Shown piece after piece: positions 59,601 to 64,000 of a stretch of 64,000 nucleotides of DNA. How positions within the stretch are numbered: the stretch's first letter is position 1; every line of letters begins with the position of its first letter. A program made the position numbers and the translations under genes. The notes beneath the pieces are model-generated. The model made no database searches, was not told where the DNA came from, and saw only the letters and a list, made by a program, of their open reading frames with translations. The stretch covers positions 1 to 64,000 of the forward strand of contig NZ_SDGY01000005.1 of the NCBI RefSeq assembly GCF_008107645.1, given 5' to 3'. The DNA is from Leuconostoc litchii. GTDB taxonomy: Bacteria > Bacillota > Bacilli > Lactobacillales > Lactobacillaceae.

Positions 59601-59795
59601 ACACGCTATGAAGCACAAGAACATTATGATCAATTAGCAAAGCAATCAGTTAATGTGAAAGGAGGTTGGCGTCTATATAGTAGTGGCCCAGGAATCTTTA
59701 TCGGTGCACTTCTTCAGAGTATTATGACAATTAGAGAGTCGGGAAAAAATAACACACTGCCTTTCGATAGTGATATTTATATCACAATGGACTAA
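56688..59795 (+). CDS. GH94 family 1,2-beta-oligoglucan phosphorylase-like enzyme
   Basis: A 1035-residue intracellular enzyme. The C-terminal (alpha/alpha)6 barrel has the catalytic Asp segment GDGDWDDTLQPAD (about 748-760), with upstream GPTELF and NGNWPQWFMFDQ. The N-terminal beta-sandwich covers roughly the first 350 residues. Cellobiose phosphorylases are about 800 residues. A length over 1000 and a neighbouring GH3 enzyme match the 1,2-beta-oligoglucan phosphorylase Lin1839. It would split sophoro-oligosaccharides with phosphate, giving glucose 1-phosphate and saving ATP. The start lies one base after the GH3 stop. Confidence 0.78.
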   Translation: MPVIKDGSTTVNLLDNGAISKIISGNVMINQIEGNNLDGSFANIFLRVKTFNHYNIHPLTGPLSNSEVTYSTNSVTWTGEFEEIIYQLNLLIHDDTWFWTVDLETEQTKMVDVTYTQDLGLGVEKFVKTNEAYASQYIDHLVVTENDTIAIASRQNQSQSSQYPYLQEGSFEKLSSYSTDAYQFFGTEYKQSSIPKAFQQSDLDNYNQQNESAYTALRTHEINLNQDNVKFVFYASFEENQPAGNDHLLINLSELHKRYATAVVLGESKKLEPVTTVLPMTRVLAGDKLTEEEVDQFFPNKLQVEKNEKQILSFFNSDGSHVVLPEKEKIQDRLSGNIVLSSLSRKPGEAVLASTQYITGIFESHNVYANSDLNILSTDTRDVFNIFKISGTRIFIYINGEYQILGMPSLFVMHYNGADWYYKTNDDVIKISDDANSSNHQLSLRFESLKHKQYDILLATQINSQTLGAEYGYIFDDDTVKISPDPQQLMAEKMPDLSYIVDFSNHDGKQIDLSDEKMVFNQDLEFPTNQVFSKYHSVSNFMVQTGIFSDNLRVEDQDETRQAHAKNISDLLKSFHLATNNPDKKDLLERTNLILPWFAHDALVHLLSPHGLEQSSGAAWGTRDVSQGPTELFLATEHFDEVRKIITNVYSHQFIENGNWPQWFMFDQYSGIYADESHGDVIIWPMKVVADYLAVTNDVTILQERLPYMSHETQKTTDKDAKLIDHLVKQINYIENNFLYDTAVSAYGDGDWDDTLQPADASQKQEMASTWTEELTIEVFRKMAHVLEKGSELQKRCAALADRMYEDFKKYFMQTDVLPGFIKMNSNHEVQPIIYPGDQKTGINYRLLPLSQGVLSQVLTSSEVLNALQTIKEKLLYADGVRLMDRPAQYHGGVSKIFKRAEQSANFGREIGLLYVHAHIRYAEAIAANGDKNEAWRLLDLVNPINLTDRVPNAAIRQANVYFSSSDADFDTRYEAQEHYDQLAKQSVNVKGGWRLYSSGPGIFIGALLQSIMTIRESGKNNTLPFDSDIYITMD

Positions 59796-59812
59796 AAAAT
59801 TTTACTTATAAT

Positions 59813-59826
59813 TGAAAGCGCTTACA
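59813..59826 (+). promoter_or_regulatory. Consensus cre (CcpA) site before the binding protein gene
   Basis: TGAAAGCGCTTACA matches the cre consensus TGWAANCGNTNWCA at every fixed position. It lies 53 bp upstream of the sugar-binding protein start. Confidence 0.75.
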
Positions 59827-59878
59827 ATGATATCAAACTGAGTTACCCGTTTTCAATGAATAAATGGGAGATAATAAA

Positions 59879-61135
59879 ATGAACATTAAGAAAATAGCAA
59901 TAGGTGTGGCAATTGTAGCTATTGCTGGTGGTGGTTTTGTTGCATTAAATCAGGCAGCAAATAATGACAGCGGTTCTTCTTCAAAAACAGTTTCGTTCTG
60001 GTATGGGGGCGATGGAGACACCGATATTAAGCCCATTATCAAGGATTTCACTAAGCAGACTGGCATCAAAGTTAAAATTCAAAGTGTACCGTGGTCACAA
60101 TATAATGATAAACTTTTGACTGCAGCTGCCTCAAAGTCAGGACCAGATTTAATGGTTATGGGGACAACTTCAGTTCCTAACTTTGTCAGTTCAAACTCGT
60201 TAATGGATATTTCTGACGTCATCAAAAAAGACAAAAATTTACAATCAAATAAATTCTTTAAAGGAAATGTAGAGACAACGAAGGTTAATGGTAAATACTA
60301 TGGTGTGCCATGGTACACCGAAACACGCGTTTTGTATTATCGTAAGGATCTATTGCAAAAGGTTGGCTACAACGAGCCACCAAAAAACTGGGATGAATTA
60401 TATGATGCTGCCAATAAGTTATCACAGAGAAGTGGTAAAGATACGTACGGATTTAGTATTGATCAGTCTGAACCAACTTTTGGATTTATGATGGCTAGGC
60501 AAAACGGCGCCACATTGTTGAACAAAAATGGTCAAACAGAATTTAATCAAACAGCAATGGTTGAAACGATGAGTTACCTACAAAAATTTGTTAAAAACGG
60601 TGTTTCACCCAAAGAAGACTTGAAATTATCTATTGGTGAATCATTTGGAAACAAGGGGCTATTACCAATGTTTGTATCTGGACCGTGGATGGTTAAAAGC
60701 ATTGAACAGGATTCAGGATTGAAGGATAGCCAGTGGGGTGTTGCTCAATTACCAGCAGGTAAATATAACAATATGTCAAATACTGGTGGTGGTGATTTGG
60801 CAGTATTCAAATATACATCACACAAAACAGAAGCCATAAAACTGATGAAATTCTTGTCTAAACGTGAGAATCAAATTAAGTATTATAAAAATAGCAATTC
60901 ATTACCAGCACGAACAGATGCTTGGAATGATAAGTCTTTGCAAAATACTAAGGTGCAAGTTATTAGAAAGCAATTGAATTCATCTCAACCTATGCCACTA
61001 ATTAAGCAGTGGGATCAAATTGGTCAGAACTATGTTAAGGCTTGGGAAAAGATTTCGGTAGAAAATGCTGATCCGCAAAAAACAATGAATACGTTCAATG
61101 ATCAAACAAATAAGAGCTTGGACACAAGTAAATAA
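59879..61135 (+). CDS. Sugar ABC transporter substrate-binding protein
   Basis: A 418-residue family-1 extracellular binding protein. It begins with a basic start and one hydrophobic segment (MNIKKIAIGVAIVAIAGGGFVAL), then SFWYGGDGDTDIKPIIKDFTKQTGIKV, the usual first lobe. The lipobox cysteine is missing, so the protein is probably membrane-anchored by an uncleaved segment or released. By operon context it binds beta-1,2-gluco-oligosaccharides, as in Lin1841. The start at MNIKK follows GGGAGAT. The frame is open five codons upstream. Confidence 0.82.
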   Translation: MNIKKIAIGVAIVAIAGGGFVALNQAANNDSGSSSKTVSFWYGGDGDTDIKPIIKDFTKQTGIKVKIQSVPWSQYNDKLLTAAASKSGPDLMVMGTTSVPNFVSSNSLMDISDVIKKDKNLQSNKFFKGNVETTKVNGKYYGVPWYTETRVLYYRKDLLQKVGYNEPPKNWDELYDAANKLSQRSGKDTYGFSIDQSEPTFGFMMARQNGATLLNKNGQTEFNQTAMVETMSYLQKFVKNGVSPKEDLKLSIGESFGNKGLLPMFVSGPWMVKSIEQDSGLKDSQWGVAQLPAGKYNNMSNTGGGDLAVFKYTSHKTEAIKLMKFLSKRENQIKYYKNSNSLPARTDAWNDKSLQNTKVQVIRKQLNSSQPMPLIKQWDQIGQNYVKAWEKISVENADPQKTMNTFNDQTNKSLDTSK

Positions 61136-61158
61136 GCTTTCAATAAAAAGGAGATTTC

Positions 61159-62049
61159 ATGAAAAATAATTTGATGAAAAAATTAATGCCTTACACATTT
61201 ATTTTTCCGGCTCTATTACTTTTAATCCTGTTTTCTATCATTCCAATTATTATTTCATTGGTAATTAGCTTTACAAATTTAGATATTACCGGGTTAGGTA
61301 ATTGGGGAGCGGTTAAGTTTATTGGTCTGAGTAATTTTATTAATTTATTTCATGATAGTTTGTTTTTGCAGGCTGTCGGTAATACATTATTTTATGTCGT
61401 GATTGGCGTTCCAGCTGTTATTGCGTTGTCCCTAGCAATAGCCATTATGATCAATTTTGGTCAGAATAGGTTTTTCAAATTAATGCGATTGGTTTTCTAT
61501 ACACCATCAATAACTAATACAGTTGCTGTTGCAGTTGTTTGGACGTTTATGTATAACCCAAGCACGGGATTGATTAATAATATCTTGAATCAAATAGGAT
61601 TGGGCTCGGTAGGCTGGCTAACAGATCAGAATGTGGCTAAGATTGCTCTGATTATTTTGGCCGTCTGGAAAGCCATTGGTTTGAATATGTTGATTTTCTT
61701 GGCTGCATTGCAAGGTATTCCAAAAGACTTTTATGAGGCTGCAGAACTGGATGGAGCGAGTTGGTGGCAACAAACAATTCATATTACAATTCCGTCATTA
61801 AAGTTTTCAATTTTCTTTGTGTCAGTCACAACTTTAATTGGTTGGTTCCAATTCTTCGATGAGCCATTTGTTATGACAAAGGGTGGACCATTGGGTAGTA
61901 CAAATTCGGTTGCATTATTTGTTTACCAAAATGGTTTTCAGCAGAGTAACTTTGGGTATGCAGCCAGTGCATCATTTGTGATGTTTGCGGCAATTATCTT
62001 GGCAACTCTAATTCAGTTTAAACTCCAAAATAAACAACAAAACGGTTAG
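61159..62049 (+). CDS. Sugar ABC transporter permease (MalF/UgpA type)
   Basis: A 296-residue permease with six membrane segments (PYTFIFPALLLLILFSIIPIIISLVISF first). The EAA loop that docks the ATPase is FYEAAELDGASWWQQTIHITIPSL. It has a partner permease downstream and a binding protein upstream. The ATPase is not encoded here and is presumably a multi-sugar MsmX-type ATPase elsewhere. AAGGAGAT is the ribosome site. Confidence 0.88.
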   Translation: MKNNLMKKLMPYTFIFPALLLLILFSIIPIIISLVISFTNLDITGLGNWGAVKFIGLSNFINLFHDSLFLQAVGNTLFYVVIGVPAVIALSLAIAIMINFGQNRFFKLMRLVFYTPSITNTVAVAVVWTFMYNPSTGLINNILNQIGLGSVGWLTDQNVAKIALIILAVWKAIGLNMLIFLAALQGIPKDFYEAAELDGASWWQQTIHITIPSLKFSIFFVSVTTLIGWFQFFDEPFVMTKGGPLGSTNSVALFVYQNGFQQSNFGYAASASFVMFAAIILATLIQFKLQNKQQNG

Positions 62050-62114
62050 AGTAAGAAACTATTTTATTTATTTAGGAGAATAACTGACTAAAGATTTAAG
62101 AGAAAGGAAATACA

Positions 62115-62945
62115 ATGAGTAATAGTTTACTTAAATCACAGCAAAATTCACGTTTTATTGTAAGTGTTATCTTGGCTGTGTTTGGATTTATAATGATATT
62201 GCCGTTTTTATGGATGTTCTTGTCGTCTTTTAAAACAAATGCTGAAATTGTCCAAAATACCCGAAGTTTTTTTCCTAAGCAATGGACATTGGAAAATTAT
62301 CGTAATTTATTTCACAGCGGTTTTACATTGTATCTTAGAAATACATTAATAATAACCTTCTTCTCATTCGTTGGTATGTTATTCAATGCTATGGCAGGAT
62401 ATGGGTTTGCAAAATTTAAATTTAAAGGGCGTGGTGTCCTATTTATTATGGTTCTAGCAACTATGATGATTCCTGGTCAAGTAACCATGATCCCGGTGTA
62501 TTTAATTCTTAACCAGATGCATTTAACAAATACGTTAACAGGTATTATCTTGCCCGGATTGGTTGGTGCCTTCAGTATCTTCTTATTCAGACAATTTATA
62601 TCTAATATATCTGACTCAATTTTGGAAGCAGCACGTTTAGACGGTGCAAGCGAGTGGTATATGTTCTGGCACATTATTCTACCAATCTCAAAGCCAGTCT
62701 TAGCAGTACAAGGAATATTGACATTTATTGGTGGTTGGAATGCATTTTTGTGGCCTTTGATATTAGCAAATGATGAAAAGTATTATACATTATCAGTTGG
62801 ATTACAGTTACTACAAGGTCAACATACAACGGATTATGGTATTCAAATGGCAGGTTCGTCGTTTATGGTCATTCCAATCATTATTATCTTTGTTATATTC
62901 CAAAAGTATATTTTACAAGGATTCAATATTCAGGGAGATAAATAA
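62115..62945 (+). CDS. Sugar ABC transporter permease (MalG/UgpE type)
   Basis: A 276-residue permease with six membrane segments. The EAA loop is ILEAARLDGASEWYMFWHIILPISKP and the last helix ends ILQGFNIQGDK, both typical for MalG-type subunits. It pairs with the preceding permease. AGAAAGGAAA precedes the start. Confidence 0.88.
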   Translation: MSNSLLKSQQNSRFIVSVILAVFGFIMILPFLWMFLSSFKTNAEIVQNTRSFFPKQWTLENYRNLFHSGFTLYLRNTLIITFFSFVGMLFNAMAGYGFAKFKFKGRGVLFIMVLATMMIPGQVTMIPVYLILNQMHLTNTLTGIILPGLVGAFSIFLFRQFISNISDSILEAARLDGASEWYMFWHIILPISKPVLAVQGILTFIGGWNAFLWPLILANDEKYYTLSVGLQLLQGQHTTDYGIQMAGSSFMVIPIIIIFVIFQKYILQGFNIQGDK

Positions 62946-63000
62946 TGTAAAATAAAACCTAAAAGGTATTTATTATAAAAAGCTAGGTAAGGGGATTATT

Positions 63001-63978
63001 ATGGCAGGTATTCAAAAGATTGCAGAAAAAGCAGGTGTTTCTATCTCAACAGTTTCTTATGCGCTCAATGGAAGTAAAAAGGTGACTGAAAAAACACGTT
63101 CTCGAATTTTGAAAATTGCTGAAGAATACAATTATTCACCAAACTTGGCAGGAAGAATGTTAAAAAAACAAAAAAACTATATCATTGGATTGTATCTGCA
63201 TGATTTTGGTGGATACTTTTATAGTCATATGATTGATGGTGTTAATAAAGTGTTATCAGAAAATAACTACGAGGTTATTGTGGCGACTGGTGGTAGCAAA
63301 ACGCGTGATTTTATTTCACAAGGTTTAGTTGACGGGGCTATTATATTAGACTCTGATTTTCCAGATGACCTAATTAAAAAGTATGCTTTATCAGGCAAGC
63401 CAATTGTTGTTATGGATCGAAAGTTGTCTGGTGACAACATTACACAGGTTTTATTAGACAATGTAACTGGATCTAAACAAGCCATCCAGGCATTGAATGA
63501 AACAGATATCGATTCTTTTGTTATCATAACAGGTCCCAAAAATTCACATGATTCTAATGAAAGATTGTCTGCAGCTTTGAAAGCAATTGATGAGAGTAGC
63601 AATAGACCAGTTAAAGTTATTCATAGTGATTTCACCATTACCGGTGGTCGCAACGCAGCGAAAGAGATTATCGATATGAAGTACGAAAAGATAGGTATAT
63701 TCGCTTTAAACGATGAAATGGCAGTTGGATTGATTGAGGAATTACCGACTGAAAAAATTGGTCATGACATACAAGTTATCGGCTTTGATAATGATATTAT
63801 TGGTCAGTATATTACCCCAGGTTTAACAACTATTGATTATTCAAAACATCATTGGGGTAGTGTAGCTGCCAAAACGTTATTAGAAATGATTGATGATCGT
63901 GATCAATTTAATAGCAAAAAAATATTAACACATATTCGGCACCGTGGATCACTTGAAAAACTAGAAAATAACGACTAA
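63001..63978 (+). CDS. LacI family transcriptional regulator
   Basis: A 325-residue repressor. The helix-turn-helix with hinge occupies about 3-58 (IQKIAEKAGVSISTVSYALNGSKKVTEKTRSRILKIAEEY). From about residue 62 it has the periplasmic-binding-protein-like sensor domain (NYIIGLYLHDFGGYFYSHMIDGV, then GFDNDIIGQYITPGLTTIDY). It is the last gene of the operon and is likely its own regulator, acting at GAAACGTTTC near the first gene. AAGGGGATT is the ribosome site. Confidence 0.88.
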   Translation: MAGIQKIAEKAGVSISTVSYALNGSKKVTEKTRSRILKIAEEYNYSPNLAGRMLKKQKNYIIGLYLHDFGGYFYSHMIDGVNKVLSENNYEVIVATGGSKTRDFISQGLVDGAIILDSDFPDDLIKKYALSGKPIVVMDRKLSGDNITQVLLDNVTGSKQAIQALNETDIDSFVIITGPKNSHDSNERLSAALKAIDESSNRPVKVIHSDFTITGGRNAAKEIIDMKYEKIGIFALNDEMAVGLIEELPTEKIGHDIQVIGFDNDIIGQYITPGLTTIDYSKHHWGSVAAKTLLEMIDDRDQFNSKKILTHIRHRGSLEKLENND

Positions 63979-64000
63979 GTGTTTTGATGGAGAAATTAGT

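Noticed and set aside
63989-64000. Start of another gene at the right edge (ATGGAGAAATTA)
   Set aside because: Only four codons are visible and no ribosome site precedes it.
1-64000. CRISPR arrays, insertion sequences, prophage genes or plasmid replication genes
   Set aside because: No spaced direct repeats, transposase motifs, integrases or phage structural genes were seen on either strand.

Overview
This window looks like a low-GC lactic acid bacterium chromosome, most likely Leuconostoc or a close relative (Leuconostocaceae). The pointers are AT-rich intergenic DNA, strong AGGAGG-type ribosome sites, CopY/CopB copper control, an L-2-hydroxyisocaproate-dehydrogenase-like enzyme, a TrpXYZ-type transporter, ECF vitamin uptake and a GG-leader class II bacteriocin locus. 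No insertion sequence, prophage or CRISPR array was seen. Genus assignment is inference.

Layout. 0.4-9.2 kb: MFS exporter, HAD phosphatase, wall-associated proteins, an LtaS-type polymerase with a GT4 glycosyltransferase, an autoregulated MerR regulator and a pseudouridine synthase. A perfect 16-bp parS sequence lies inside the terminator after the first gene. 9.3-17.5 kb: aquaporin, copY-copB, a GntR-controlled pair of ABC exporters and an aldo/keto reductase. 17.5-25.8 kb: a possible small RNA, tRNA-Asn, the argCJBD operon, a shortened PEBP-family protein and a Ktr potassium uptake pair. 26-36.5 kb: MFS, an XRE/TetR-like regulator beside a CPBP protease, a nucleoside ABC transporter, a 2-hydroxyacid dehydrogenase and a tryptophan-type ABC transporter (trpXYZ). 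trpX is preceded by a 15-residue leader peptide with two adjacent Trp codons and a textbook attenuator.

36.7-47.1 kb is the most unusual part. After a gene-poor stretch there is a small protein under two Zur/Fur-like boxes, then a quorum-sensing-regulated bacteriocin locus. It holds a C39-peptidase ABC exporter plus accessory protein, three consecutive modules each made of two GG-leader peptides and one small membrane (immunity-like) protein, an AgrA-type response regulator, an AgrC-type kinase and a short GG-leader inducing peptide. The transporter operon, all three modules and the inducing-peptide gene are preceded by 21-bp-spaced direct repeats of a TAACCRTTT-like LytTR box. The three module promoters also share a TTGCGCAAC palindrome exactly 16 bp from the start of the -10. 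The middle module is decaying: one peptide has a nine-residue leader, the other is frameshifted by a six-G run, and a C39-peptidase remnant lies in front.

47.2-54.2 kb: vitamin B6 salvage (kinase plus ECF S component), a flavoprotein reductase, an XRE-ABC ATPase fusion with its permease, and a cadD/cadX-type cadmium pair. 54.5-64 kb: a complete beta-1,2-gluco-oligosaccharide (sophoro-oligosaccharide) operon, with GH3 glucosidase, GH94 phosphorylase, binding protein, two permeases and a LacI regulator, plus a LacI-type palindrome and a consensus cre. It matches the Listeria lin1839-1841 arrangement. The matching ATPase is not in the window and is presumably a shared MsmX-type protein.
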